Below, in pieces: positions 1 to 11,699 of a stretch of DNA of 64,000 nucleotides (positions are counted from its first letter, which is position 1; each line of letters begins with the position of its first letter). The notes under the pieces are model-generated. The model was given only the letters and a program-made list of their open reading frames with translations. It was not told the DNA's origin and made no database searches. Origin of the DNA: Eleusine coracana subsp. coracana (lineage: Eukaryota > Streptophyta > Magnoliopsida > Poales > Poaceae); contig CM064429.1 of the NCBI GenBank assembly GCA_032690845.1, positions 10,138,569-10,202,568 of the forward strand, given 5' to 3'. A program made the position numbers and the translations under genes.

Positions 1-990
1 CACACTCCTCGCTACTCCTTTTGAAGGTTGCAAACTCCTTGAGCTTCTCTCACCATCCCACGATTGATTTTCAACTAACAACTTGATCAAATTCTTAGCT
101 TCGGTGGGGGTTTTTGACAAGAATGATCCTGCAGCTAAGGGGTCCAAATGTTGACGTGATAAAAGATTCAATCTTGTGTAGAACTTCTCAACAACTTCTC
201 CAACTGTCAGACCATGATGAGGGCATGCATCCATATATTCATTGTATCTTTCCCATGCTTCTCCAATGCTCTCATCAAAATTCTATGTAAATCCAAGAAT
301 CTTATTTTTCAAAGCTTGAGTCTTACCAGGAGGGAAGTATTTGGCCAAGAATTCAGCTGCTAATATGTTTCACATCGTTTTTACTGTGTTTTCCAATCCA
401 TTGTACCATTGCTTGGGGCGTCCAACTAGAGAGAAGGGGAACAACCCCACACGTGCTTGATCTCCTGTCAATCCTGCTATCTTGAATGTACTGCAAACCT
501 CAAGGAAGTGTTGCAAGTGATGATTGGGATATTCTGAACCTATGAATGGTTGTTGCACCACTATTCCAACATATCTCTCCAATTGATACGGAAGTTGATC
601 TTGAGCTTCTTGGAAATCTGTCTTGACAATACTAGTCAATTGTGGCTTGAGACGATTAACCATAGGTACCTCTGCCATCTCCTCTTCTTCTTTCTCTTGA
701 ACTGAGTCTTCTATTGTGAATAATACTCGAGGTGTTGCACGGACTGTTTCTAAATCTTCAAGTGACTTGCTTCTCTTCTCCGCTGTTCTCTTCTTGTGAA
801 AGAGTCTTTCTGGATCATCGGCGTAATTAGACAGTTTGTTTGACTTAGGACCGTGCATACCTGTTAGTTTCACTTAACAGAATATATGTACTAGAGAGAC
901 AAGTAAAGCACAATGACTAAACACTAATACATCAAACAATGTTAATTAACCTGCTATGGTCCCCGGCAACGGCGCTAGAAAAAGGAAGCT
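1..990 (-). pseudogene. Ty3/Gypsy retrotransposon, gag region (degenerate, runs off the window)
   Basis: This is the 5' internal region of an LTR retrotransposon read on the minus strand. The gag part at 873-370 carries the Retrotrans_gag-type signature (ARVGLFPFSLVGRPKQWYN, then EFLAKYFPPGKT after a stop near 370). The frame continues towards position 1 with typical gag text such as GEAWERYNEYMDACPHHGL. At least two in-frame stops (370-372 and near 283) break the frame, so no full Gag can be made. The tRNA-Asp primer site and the LTR lie directly upstream in the same orientation, which fixes the direction of the element. Gag normally forms the virus-like particle. Protease, RT and integrase would lie to the left, outside the window. 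Confidence 0.85.
960..977 (-). other. Primer binding site, tRNA-Asp type
   Basis: The 18 bases match the 3' end of plant tRNA-Asp (CCCCGGCAACGGCGCCA) at 17 of 18 positions; the one difference is a T near the CCA end. The site lies 13 bp inside the LTR boundary at 991, between LTR and gag, as expected for minus-strand DNA priming. Confidence 0.8.
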
Positions 991-2601
991 TGTTGGTCGT
1001 ATCTACGCACCCACTTATATACCGCAAGAGAACGGTGTGCGATTGTAGCACTTTTTTCCTTGAATTGAGTATTCTAAGGTTTATCGAATCCACTAGGACC
1101 TTAGGGATTTATTAAACAAGGTTAACAGTAAAGGATCTAGTCAAGGCTATTGTCAAGGTCAAGTTGCATGAGGGGGAGACTGCCAGCGCAAAGGTGCGCC
1201 AGACAGTAAATCTGTCGTTGCGCCGATCGGCGCAGGAGTCGAGCCGATCGGCACACTGGTGCAACTAAGTCAAAGTGTGCGAGATCTAGTGAATCTGGGG
1301 TTGCGCCGATCGGCACTGGAATTGAGCCGATCGGCACACTGGTGGATCTAAGCTGAAGTTGTTGCGCCGATCGGCGCAGGGGTTGAGCCGATCGGCACAC
1401 AGTGAGTCTAAGCCAAAGTACACCAGATCTTATAAACCTATGCTGATAAGTGAGTAGCCAGATATCTACTAGTGAGATCGTAACCGGATAGTCTAATTGA
1501 AGAGCATCATAATGGGTAATTACATAGATCAATGAAAACCTATAATGAGTAAGACCACCCTGCTTTTCGAGCGGCTCCCGATTTATCGCTGCCGGAAGGA
1601 AACCCTTAATCGCGCGAGTATCTTACCCTACTCAACTATCCAATAGTACTACGCAGGCTTAGTGCTGTCACCGCTAAACCACACTACTGGCATCATCAAG
1701 CAACCATAATCAATACAATGTCCGAATACTATCCTAATCATCACGATTAAGATAATATCTACTTACATAGCCTAGAACTAAGCAATTGGAATAAGCATAT
1801 GCATGATTATAGAATCAAGATAGACAAATCACCAAAACCATCATCAACATATTCAATTATCCTTGAGATACATAGAGTCAGATTCATCCCCGTCGAGATG
1901 GCCTACCTTGACGGATCAACTCTTGACTCCAATTGTTGTTGAAACTCAACTAGAGATCTATTCTAACGGGGCAAGCCTCGGTGGCTCTAACTCACGGATC
2001 TGGTGTCCCTCTGTCGCCTCCTCCTTCTGTGGTGAGGGTTCACAAGTATTTGTAGGGATTCTACTCATAAAGGAGTCGGTTTCTAGCAAATAAGGCGGTT
2101 GCGTCGATCGGCGCAAGATTGCGCCAATCGGCGCAAGCCATCTCTTCTCTGATTTCTTCCCCGAGTCGGTTCCTCTGTCTTCCACAGCCTCCATGTGGGC
2201 CTTTTCCTTCGAGATAAAGTCTTGTACTGCACGTCAAGATCTTAAAGTTCCATAAATCTTCTAGACAAATATCTTCAAGTATCTTGCACAGATAAATTCC
2301 ATAAACATGTGGAATAGGGCTCGGTCACTTCTGTGGGCCAAAACACCCTAGCGCCGACCGGCTCATGGACTGCACCAATCGGCGCACTGGGCTTCTTCAG
2401 TGCTTTTCGTCGGTTCTAGATTCCTGTCTTCTCCAGCATCACTTTAATCACCAATTTTACCTGTTTCTGCAACAAAGCTCCAAAACAACACATATACAAA
2501 TATATAGACAATATCATAGGTAAATAGCCTAAATTAGTATCAATTATGCTCTAATTAGGGTAATATTCACATATAAAAGGGGCACTTGAGAAGTGCCAAC
2601 A
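991..2601 (-). mobile_element. LTR of the minus-strand Ty3/Gypsy element (5' LTR)
   Basis: The LTR is bounded by TGTTGG at 991 and CCAACA ending at 2601, a 6-bp terminal inverted repeat, giving 1611 bp. The inner edge meets the primer site and gag. The outer edge cuts straight into the integrase reading frame of another element at 2602, so this is a nested insertion. The second LTR and the other copy of the target duplication lie left of the window. The LTR contains an array of GCCGATCGGC palindromes (listed separately). Short ORFs inside it show no similarity I recognise. Confidence 0.75.
1222..1396. repeat. Array of six GCCGATCGGC palindromes in the LTR
   Basis: Six perfect copies of the 10-bp palindrome start at 1222, 1243, 1305, 1326, 1366 and 1387. 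They form three pairs, and the two members of each pair are exactly 21 bp apart. Flanks alternate between a 'TTGCG...GCAGG' type and a 'GAGCC...CACAC' type. Degenerate copies recur at about 2104-2132 and 2353-2385. Confidence 0.9.
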
Positions 2602-3794
2602 GAGACTGCCGATAGTTATGTTCAAGGGTGTCCAATATGTCGACACGCAAAGACCGAACGGGTGAAACTGCCTAGACTCCGTCAACCGCTACCTGTTCCA
2701 TCACAAGCATGGTCAGTGGTCACCATGGACTTTATTGAGGGACTACCATGTTCCAACAACTTCAATGCAATTACGGTAATCATTGACAATTTCTCAAAGT
2801 ATGCTCACTTCCTCCCACTGGCTCATCCCTTCACTGCCTTAAGTGTGGCACAGCTATACTTCAACACTGTCTATAGGCTCCACGGTTTACCAGATACAAT
2901 CATATCAGACAGAGACCGTATCTTCACTAGCAGCTTGTGGAAGGAACTTTTCAAACTCTCTGACACCCATTTGATCATGAGTTCTTCATATCACCCACAA
3001 ACGGATGGGCAGTCTGAAAGACTAAACCAATGCTTGGAGACATATTTGCGTTGTGCCGTACATGCTAAACCAAAACAGTGGTCGTAGTGGTTACCTCTGG
3101 CACAATACTGGTACAATACTACATTTCATTCTGCACTCGGTACTACTCCATTTTAGATACTGTATGGGTATGCTCAAGACATTTTGGCATCAATGTGGAG
3201 AATGTGGCTACACCAGATTTGCAAAACTGGTTGAAGGAAAGGGAACATTGCACTGATATTCTCAAGCAACAACTGTTGAGGGCTCAACAGTGCATGAAAG
3301 CCCAAGCGGATAAACACCATTCAGAACGTGAATTCAAGGTGGGTGACTTGGTCTATCTCAAAGTTCAACCATATGTGCAAACATCGTTAGCATCGCGCAA
3401 TTGTCAAAATTTGGCATTTCGTTTCTTTAGACCTTATAAAATATTAGCACGAGTGGGCAAAGTGGCATACAAGTTGGACTTACCAGAACACTCCCAGATT
3501 CACAATGTGGTGCATGTATCCTAGCTTAAGCGTCACATTCCTCCACATGCCATGGTAAGCACAGATATCTCTGTACTTGATTTTCCTGATGACACTTCTA
3601 TGATCCTAGCATAGATGCTAGCCAAGCGGCTCGTCAAGAAGGGGGACTCTACAAATACTTGTGTGCTTGTTCGTTGGAGGGGATTACCAGCTTCACTGGC
3701 CACTTGGGAGTCTCTGCATGTTCTTTAGCAGGTCCACCCATCGACGGCAACTTGGGGTCAAGTTGCGTCTTAAGGGGGGGGGGGGGGGGGGGAA
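2602..3794 (+). pseudogene. Chromovirus (Ty3/Gypsy) integrase and chromodomain, 3' end of pol
   Basis: The reading frame starts inside the zinc-binding part of integrase (CPICRHAK) and runs into the catalytic core: TMDFIEGLP, IIDNFSKYAHF, ISDRDRIF and SSYHPQTDGQSERLNQ, with the D, D and E regions recognisable. A stop at about 3087 and a frameshift interrupt it. The C-terminal part follows in the next frame (HSEREFKVGDLVYLKVQPY, FRPYKILARVG). A chromodomain remnant (VLVRWRGLPASLATWES, about 3660-3720) with more stops ends the protein. A polypurine tract with a long G run at about 3774-3794 abuts the LTR. Integrase inserts the element's DNA, and the chromodomain targets it to chromatin. The 5' side is cut off by the nested element at 2601. 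Confidence 0.88.
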
Positions 3795-4074
3795 TGTCAT
3801 GAACTAGACCGGCGGTTACTCATGGGTCGTGCGCCTTGTAATAGGCTAGCTTGTGTACTTTGGCCATAGGCCGTAAAAGAGTGTGGACCCGGGTTGAGTC
3901 GAGTTGTGTAAATGATGTCGAGATGCGTCTTAAGGGGCACCGGGTGGAGGTGGGCGAGACACCGAGACTATGAACCCTAAACATATCCCCAATTCCGACT
4001 CCCTCTCTCTGCTATCTCTTTGTTCTTTCCCAATTCTTCTCTGATCCGGAAGAAACCCCCATAGTACCATTACA
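3795..4074 (+). mobile_element. Short 3' LTR of the chromovirus
   Basis: It begins with TGTCATGA directly after the polypurine tract and probably ends at ACCATTACA near 4074, about 280 bp. Such short LTRs are usual for plant chromoviruses of the Reina type. The right boundary is a best guess because no second LTR copy is present. Confidence 0.6.
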
Positions 4075-5410
4075 AACATGTACATGTGGCTCACTGCTAG
4101 AACCAAGGACTTGCCATGGAGACGTATATGTCCATGTCTAAATTTATTATATTGCTCCGTTGATGGAAATTATGGTGTAAAGTAAGTTTTGGCCGAGTGA
4201 AGTGCAACCATAAATATGTAAATCCTCATATAGCACTGTGCAGTTTTATCTTACTTAAAGAGGCACTAGATTGTACCGTTACATATTTTATTGTAGAAAC
4301 AAGGTTAATGTGGGTCACTCTCATGAGTTAGGACAACGTTTGTCTATAGTTTACTGTTTAAGGATGTTCAGATGTTTTTTTTGTGCCTTTTTTGATAAAA
4401 CGTTGTTAGTATATGTTGCATAGATGAATAAACATGCACATGCACAAAAGTTTCCAGAGGACTGCCCTCAATCTAGGTATACACTATATTATCATTGCTT
4501 TAGTGGTTTGTAATTCTGAAAAATAAAATGGTTTCATAAATACAAGCATTGTTATGAAAAAAGCTTCTATAACAATTAGATGTGTGTTTCTCAGCAAAAT
4601 ATTTATATTATGATATGTTGTATGGACGAATAATTGTGTGTGTGTGTCACACGTGCACAAAACCAATTCAATTCTTTTCGTGGTTGAACCTTTAGGTGTT
4701 GTCCTGCCTTCTTCAAATTGTAGGGCTTGGTCAACGTAAGTGATTCATTTGCAAATATTATTTGATGACAAACAGGATATTTTTCTCATCTATGTTGACC
4801 TATGATAGTCTGCTCACTAATGGTTGCGTTGCTCAATTGTAAAATATATGTGATTTTTTTACTCGTTTTAGATGCTAGGTGGACAGATGAATTGAACACT
4901 AACATTCTCTGATTAATTAAAACTAATGATAGAATTTTGGCTCAAAAAATGTATTTTTTCATGAGCAAATAATGATGGAAGAAATACTTCTCAAAATGTT
5001 TTTATACAGCTATAATTTATTAGCATCAATATTATTTATTAAAGTCATATTTTTAGAGTGAGTTATTATCATGTGTTACATATTATATGTTGTAATAAGG
5101 ATAATTCACTGTTCTAACTCTTCAAACAAGTTGAGGTTTTCCCAATTTTATAGTTTGCTTATTTTGCCAAATCAATCTGGTTGTGTTATTGCTTTGGATG
5201 CTGAACAAAGGCTTTTAAAAATATAGTTTATGAGGTCTTATCTTTCATATATTTTTGAGACTGTAATAAAGTTGTGTTTGATATTGTGTACCAGTGTCGT
5301 TTTTATTACATTGTCATGAAAAAACTATCTTGATATATGTTGTTAGTTGCATTTTAGTAACGTCGATCAAATAATCACAACACGTGCGGGTCGCACGGGT
5401 ATAGTTATAT
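4075..5410. other. AT-rich non-coding stretch, possible Helitron at its right end
   Basis: I see no credible coding region. The right end (about 5381-5405) has a GC-rich hairpin built on CGTGCGGGTCGCACGGG, the type found near the 3' ends of grass Helitrons, although a clean CTRR end is not visible. No terminal inverted repeats or target duplications were found. Confidence 0.35.
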
Positions 5411-5619
5411 GTTTTCATGACTTTTGAGGCTACCCATATAGATGCGAAGTGGCAGAAGTTTGCACTAGCAGGATGAGTTATAATGTGTGTAGGATGTTGA
5501 AAGAATTAACTTTCTCATTTGCAATTGATGCAATCTATGTGGGTAGGTCGTGATGATGATACCTCATGTACCACATGTATTTTTGTTATATAATGTGTCC
5601 TCAACTAAATTTGAATTCA

Positions 5620-5659
5620 AAGAATTCGTGCGGCATGCCCGCACGTGCATCACTACTAG
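5620..5659 (+). mobile_element. Helitron 3' terminus (hairpin plus CTAG)
   Basis: A GTGCGG/CCGCAC hairpin is followed after 13 bp by CTAG and then a T, the standard Helitron 3' structure (hairpin, CTRR, insertion before T). The body would extend leftwards; its 5' TC end was not located. Confidence 0.5.
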
Positions 5660-7989
5660 TATGTAAGCAGCCCAAAACAAACACGTTTTGCATATCTCCA
5701 TCCGAGTCACACATATGTATGAAACTTCTGCCTGTTACTTATTCCCATCAAGCAGCAGGCAAGTTTCGCCCAGCCCTCGATCGAAGTTCGGAACAATGGC
5801 ACCCCACCATGTGCAAAACAATGTAAAAGACAGTGATCTAAATGCAAAGGTGTCTCGAACTTTTTCCCTTTTACATATTTCATTCATCCTTTTTTGTTGT
5901 TTACTAATTGACGTTGTCCTTATGTTACCGTGCAGCAAGTTGGATATCATCGTGATGATTCTGGTTTGGACCTGCATCCTCTCAAGGTGCTGGAGTGCTC
6001 TGCATTCTGAAAATGCTCCACAACAATGTGCGCATGCTCGTGAGAACCTGCGTCCTCTCAAGGTGCTGGAGGACACTCCCGCTGACCCTTCCTGGCCGGC
6101 TCCAAATCAGCATCAGGACCTTCATCCCTGCAGCATAACGTATCCTGATGCTTCAGCGCGTGCGCCACCGCCACGTGATGTACAAGTTCACCGGCGCTGT
6201 CTGATTCTTCTTGCCCGCCAGCGATCATCGTCATTGGTCGATCACCAGCAACCTCTGGCTCGAATTCTAAGGGGTGGTAATGGATCTCAGCCCATGGACC
6301 ATAAGAGGACCCTAATTAGTCTTACACATTTTTAGGTCTAAAATGAATAAGATTTTAACCTGGTTCTTTTTTACCTGACCCTCAATAAATCTCTACTCCT
6401 TATTAATTTAGGTGAGTCCGTCTGCCCCATATTGTTTTGGTGTTGGTCTTAATATTGCTCCCATTCGATCGTGGCCATTCGTCAGCTTCGGTGTTGCTTC
6501 AATTCAACCTCGATCCTCCTCACTCTGTTTTGTCTGCCCATGTCTGTTCCCATCATGTTTCCAAGCCAATTCCGAACTTGTCTTTTGACTTTGCTTTGTC
6601 CCCGAGTCCACCACAGGTTGGGTTGCAGATTGGTGCCCTTGTTATCATCGTGAGCACGTGGTCAGTCGTGATTGAAGTTGAACCTCTTCCTATGATCTGT
6701 TACTCCGGCTGTTTGGTGTGTGTGCTTGGATCAAGCCGTCAAAAAGGTACGCATGCATGATCCCATCTGCTCAACTCATGCAATCAGTAAAGACTTGAGG
6801 CACAAATAGATTTTCTTTTTTATGCTTGGATGTTGGATCAAACACGGATGCACTGGGTGTAGACTTTAGGCACAAACACGGATGCACTCGGTGAAGACTT
6901 TAGGCACAAATAGATTGTTATTTCTCTCTCATCCCATCTATAATTTGTGTTAATTTCTCTATTGTTGCTCTTGCAATTTCAGGAATACGCTACTGACCTC
7001 ATCGACGACAGACTCTGTGTTGCTTGATTGCAGAACACTGCACCCTCTCCTGGCGTCGTGATCTTTTTGCATGCGAACATTAGGGTTGATTGATCACAAA
7101 GATTTCTTTGTTTTATTGCAATAGCAGGAGCACGCTGGTGATGACCTTGCTCACAGGTGTCATCGTGGCCTGCAAGACGTCTGCACATCAGTGTTCGTTG
7201 ATCATTCCATTCCCTCTCATGTTTCATTAATGTCATGCACAATGTATTAGTAGATGATGCCATGAAATCACTGTGTTATAATTTATTAGTTACCATCTGG
7301 CATCATTTTCTATACTTTCTTTTAATATTATTTTATACTTTAGTTCCAACAAGAATATATGTAGATGACTACACAACACCATCTAGATGCATAACTAGCA
7401 ACAACATAGACTTCCAAGAAAATTTTCTAGCTGCATTATAACAGGTAATTAATATAAGTGCTATTTATATGGGAAAATGAATGTGTATTTGTATTTATCT
7501 TGGGCTGAACCCATTGTATTGAATGTGTATGTATAAATGTTAAAGCGTAATTTGAAATTTTCACTACAGTGTGTTATATCTTCGGCATTAATTTGCCTGT
7601 GACATGGTTATGCCTCTACACCGTAATCTCACGGATGTGATTCATTGTACAATAGCTCTATGATGAGAACCCTAGTGTTCCATGCTGCCAGGTCTCACAA
7701 GTCTTTCCATGCCGAATTCCTCATCAAAGTAGGTTCAATCGCGACAATCTCCAGTGAACAAGAACACAACATGACATCTGGTACAAATACAAATATTTAG
7801 CCTCATGGTTTCTCAAGCTCATAGTACTAACATTGTTTGACATATAGGGATCAATCTTATCAAGTTTCCAACACGAGTCCGGTGAGCAAGACAATATATT
7901 ACGATAGAGCTAAACCTTTTCCTCAAATATAAGTGTCAATATAGTTCACTGTTTTTAAAACCCATAGCAACGTACGGGTACTTTGCTAG
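5660..7989 (+). mobile_element. Candidate non-autonomous Helitron body
   Basis: The right end at 7957-7989 reads CCCATAGCAACGTACGGG (hairpin with one mismatch), then seven bases and CTAG followed by T. This closely follows the common grass Helitron end of the form CCCGT-AGCAACGC-ACGGG. The interior has scattered ORFs (for example 5688-6335 and 6437-6760) with no recognisable domain, and imperfect repeats at 6788-6915. No RepHel protein is encoded, so any element is non-autonomous. The left end is unknown; it may be shorter than drawn. Confidence 0.4.
6788..6915 (+). repeat. Short imperfect tandem repeat
   Basis: The phrase 'GACTTTAGGCACAAA' recurs three times (first copy GACTTGAGGCACAAA), two of them with 'CACGGATGCACT' between. 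The spacing is roughly 45-65 bp. No function is suggested. Confidence 0.6.
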
Positions 7990-8028
7990 TCTAGTATAAA
8001 ATGTTTGACCCATTACCACCCCTACTTC

Positions 8029-8133
8029 TACCTGACAAATGTCGACCAGCTAATACGCGACATTGGCGAGCTGGTCAGCGGCAAGGTCCAGGACCCGGAG
8101 TTCGTGATCTACACCAAGACGGGCGAGTGTTGA
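8029..8133 (+). pseudogene. Small gene fragment of unknown origin
   Basis: A 34-codon GC-rich open stretch ends in TGA and contains LIRDIGELVSGKVQDPEF. Its base composition stands out sharply from the AT-rich surroundings. The 'IGxLVSG' motif resembles IGRLVSG in the F-box gene at 16780-18322, so it may be a captured piece of a related gene, but it is too short to be sure. There is no start codon or promoter. Confidence 0.3.
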
Positions 8134-8499
8134 ACTCCTTTTATTCTCAAATGAACTAGTAGTAATGCAGATGCAACACACACATGCGAAGATTTATTCA
8201 TACAATATACTTTAGAAAACAATTCCTAGAATAAACACAGTCAAAAAGTTAATACCAAACATTTTGTGATACATTTGCGCTGCTAGAGATCTTTGTACTT
8301 AGTATTCAGAACTATCTTCTGCGGTAGGCATTTAATCACACATAAGTGTAACTCCTAAAAAAATCATTTTGTGTCTGGTTCATTCTTCACTTTGAATTTT
8401 TGTGTACATACAAGTTCAGAAAGGAAACTGGGTGTTTCAATGAAGTGTATGGGTGCATAAAAAATCATTTCTACATGATCTAAAGGTGTAAAAAATCAT

Positions 8500-8614
8500 T
8501 TCTACAGCTGAATCTCGGTCTATAACAGCAGGATTAAAATACTAATCAAAGGTGTAAAATGATCTAATTTAATAAATCATAGGGATAAAACAAAGAAAAC
8601 AATAATTTAGGGGG
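8500..8614 (+). repeat. Arm of a terminal-inverted-repeat transposon, left of an inserted LTR
   Basis: This stretch together with 10173-10226 matches the right arm of the inverted-repeat element at 40608-41115 (shared features: GTGTAAAATGATCTA, GGGATAAAAC, AATAATTTAGGGGG and CATACTTGGAG). It shows that the solo LTR at 8615-10172 landed inside an older copy of that transposon. The opposite arm was not found. Confidence 0.6.
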
Positions 8615-10172
8615 TGAAAGTGCCTAGAGGGGGGGTGAATAGGCAATTATTCCTGAAATTCACTTAATAATAAAAGTTAAATGCGCAGTGTTGGACTTGT
8701 CCGACGATTGTAGGGAAAGTCCGATGACTTGTCCGATGGTACAAGATAGAAAAGTAGATGGACCGGGTAAATATTGAAACTAGTGTAAGGCAAGCTAGGA
8801 GCAGGTGAATATAAGCAAGGGGAAGCTGTAAAAATAGGAAGAGCAACTAGCAAGCAACCTACACAAGTTAATCTAAGAAATACGAAGCAAATCCTAACTA
8901 GCAAGTCTATGAGCAAGAACAAGTAAACGAGACACGAGTAATTAAAAGCACAAACAAGGCACAAGATTTGTTCACCGAAGTTCAGCTCCACAAAGAAGCC
9001 TACGTCTCCGTTGAGGGATCTACAAAGGACCGGGTCTCTTTCAACCCACCTCTCCAAGTGACCACAAAGATCAAGCTTGGTTTTCCACTAGAAACTCCAC
9101 AAAGGAGGGGTCAATACAAACTTCCCGAGGCGTCACCACACAAGTTGGGAGCTCTACGGGCACCTCTAACCGTCTAGGGGAAGAATCCCCAAGAGCAATA
9201 AACACAATAGTCGTCGGCGGTGAGGATAAACCAAGTGCTCAAGAGGATGAAAGCTTGGAGTCGATGGAGCACTTCAATCTTCTCTCAATCCCTTCACAAA
9301 TCAAGAGTGGAATCAAGGGAGGAGAGTTGGGGAGAGCAAAGTGAGTTTGAGAGTGTTTTGGAGTGGAAATGAGTGACCAACCGGCCAAAGGGCGAAGAGG
9401 GGTTCTATTTATAGCCCAATGGGGAAAAGAGTCATTGGAGACCCAATTTCTGAGATCTGTGTCGGACAAGTCCGATGGTCATCGGACATGTCCGATGAAT
9501 CAAGGTGGCGCAGAAACTGGAGTCCGACAAGCTTGCCCGATGCCTCGGATAAGTTGGCCATCGAACAAGTCCGATGGCCATCGGACATGTCCGACGGCAC
9601 AGGAGGGGCAGAGGAACTGGAATCCGATGGTCTTGTCCGATGGCTCGAACAAGTCTTGTGCATCGGACAAGTCCGATGAAAATAGGGTGGCAGGGGAACT
9701 GTACTCCGATGAAAGTGTCCGATGCGTCGGACTTTCCTTTGGTCATCGGACAAGTCCGATGACAGTCGGACATGTTCGACGACTCAGAGTGGTAGAGGTA
9801 CTGGAGTCCGATGGACTTGTCCGATGGGTCAGACAAGTCCAATGATTTTGTCCTGGAAATTTTTGTATGGCCTATAAATGGGAATTTTGCACTTAGTTCA
9901 CCTCCGCTTCACACTTTTGTGTCCCTCTTAATAGTATGGCTTTTCCTATACTCAAGATTTAAAATAAAACTCCATGAACTTCATTCTTGAGCATATTTTG
10001 AATTTCATCTTGAAGCACTTTGCCATCTTCTTTTCTCCCTTTTTGTTTCTATGCATTTGATCACCAAACTTTGTACCATAATCTACACATATTCTCATTA
10101 AAAGATTAGTCCGTTCTTAATTGTATTGACGTCAATCACCAAAATAAAATTAGGGGCCTAGATGCACCTTTA
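8615..10172 (-). mobile_element. Solo LTR of a Ty1/Copia element
   Basis: It begins TGAAAGTGCCTAGA and ends TAGATGCACCTTTA, an imperfect terminal inverted repeat, 1558 bp. A 5-bp GGGGG target duplication flanks it (8610-8614 and 10173-10177). No primer site, gag or pol adjoins it, so it is a solo LTR. Both ends match the LTR at 29457-30169, which belongs to a Copia element read on the minus strand; orientation is assigned from that. Compared with that copy, this LTR retains about 0.85 kb of central sequence including the ATCGGACATGTCCGAT array. Confidence 0.85.
9465..9845. repeat. Dense array of TCGGACAAGTCCGA-type palindromes in the solo LTR
   Basis: Roughly a dozen copies of a palindrome with the core CATCGGAC-AA/AT-GTCCGATG fill about 380 bp. 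Perfect examples include the 16-mer at 9481-9496; near-perfect ones lie at about 9580, 9661 and 9744. Isolated copies also occur at 8693-8745. The array stays open in several frames on both strands because the unit lacks stop codons; I do not regard those ORFs as genes. Confidence 0.85.
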
Positions 10173-10226
10173 GGGGGCTATCCTAACTTCAACCATACTT
10201 GGAGTGAGTAAAGCGAACTTTATCCT

Positions 10227-11690
10227 TTATTTTAAGTGGAAACATATACCATGTCAGATGTCTGTTAGACTATAAATCCTCTAGATGGAGTATGAGTATA
10301 GGCCACACAGTATAAAACTCAATGTTCCGTTGCCAAGTTTTCAGCCGCAAACTATCCTCCTCTGAATAAATTATACTAAAGAACAGGGCCAAATTTTGGC
10401 TAGACAACATAAATAAAACAGCCAACGATCGTAGGGCTTTTAAAGTTTCGTGGTCTACTACAGAATCTCTTTTCTATGCTTGGCTTCTTTGAAGAGAGTC
10501 GGTACTCTTTTTCTTCGCTTACAAGGGTAATTTGGTAAACTAAAGCATGCATATACTTTAGTATTCTCTTTCACCCTTGCAGTCACCGTTGTCCTTCATT
10601 GATGTGCCATCGCCTCACCGTTCCCTGTCTCACCTTCCCCTCAACCCCGCCAGCCCTCGCATCATCCGAATCTTCCTTGAAATCGTCGTCCCAATGTGTC
10701 GCCGTTGTTCTTTGCATCATTGTCGTCCTCTTTTGTCCCATCCTCCACCGGTGATAGGTCTTTCTGCCGATTATCCGATGGCACCAGGCAGGCCATGATG
10801 AGATGCGGCTCTTCCTTCTTCGCCCTTAACAGGTACATTCCATCCCTCATGTCTTGTACATAAAAGCAATATTTCATGTGCTTGAATAAGCGTCTAAAAG
10901 GAAAAAATCTCACTCAAAATTGTTTATTTTTACAAATTTGTAGAGCCCGATGGATATGAGAGAACAAGGTTTGTACAAATGTTAAGGAACTGGACATTTT
11001 TGACATGTATTGGTTTACAGCAGGGGGAAGCCCTCGTGCATGGATATCAGGCACAAACCAAGATTTTTTTTCTCCCTCTGTGCACCAACTTGTGTTGTCG
11101 CGGTTCGGTTGTAGTGTAAATTCTTAGCAGCTTGGATTAAGCAATCTATTGAATCTTTATACATTACTGACCTTCTGTTTTGCTGAACGAGGCATTACAT
11201 GATGTGTAGCATGCATAAACGAAAGAAGAATGTGATGGCAGAGTATTGATCAGAGGTTATGAGAGTCATTACGCAGAGGACAAGGGAGATGGCTTTAGCT
11301 AAAGGAATCTTTGGTTGTCACCGAGCAGCTCCACGGTGAAGATGCACATGCTGGCAAGTAACTGTATACACTTTGTACGATGCAAATGTTTGTTCAGATT
11401 TTTTATAACAAATGTTGTAGCAATCTTTACAGTTTTGATGCGACAACTGTTTTTGGTTGTTGTTCTTAAATATTGGATTGATAGGACCGACAAGTGGACA
11501 ATGATTTGTTCTCATTAATTTTTATTTGATTTTGTATATGTAGAGTGATTCTACTGTAGCTAGTTTCTTATGCTTGCAATTTTATTACACTGACGCTTGG
11601 TTCTATGAATGCAACATTTTTCTATCAATTGCGCTTTGACATCTATTTCTGTAGAGCATATTAATGATTCACATTTGGATCTACAAATGC
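10227..11690. other. Non-coding DNA, probably part of a degenerate CACTA element
   Basis: No conserved protein is visible. Several short ORFs on both strands (for example 10577-10798 and 11315-11518) lack recognisable domains. The stretch leads into CACTA transposase remains at about 11700, so it may be the element's interior, but no 5' CACTA terminus was found. Confidence 0.3.
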
Positions 11691-11699
11691 CATTTTGAT

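Noticed and set aside
1137..1532. 131-codon minus-strand ORF within the LTR
   Set aside because: Its sequence is a translation of the GCCGATCGGC array (RRSAQ and PIG repeats); no conserved domain.
9363..9845. Long overlapping ORFs on both strands (up to 160 codons)
   Set aside because: They follow from the palindromic repeat unit, which has no stop codon in several frames; the proteins are just repeats of the unit with no domain.
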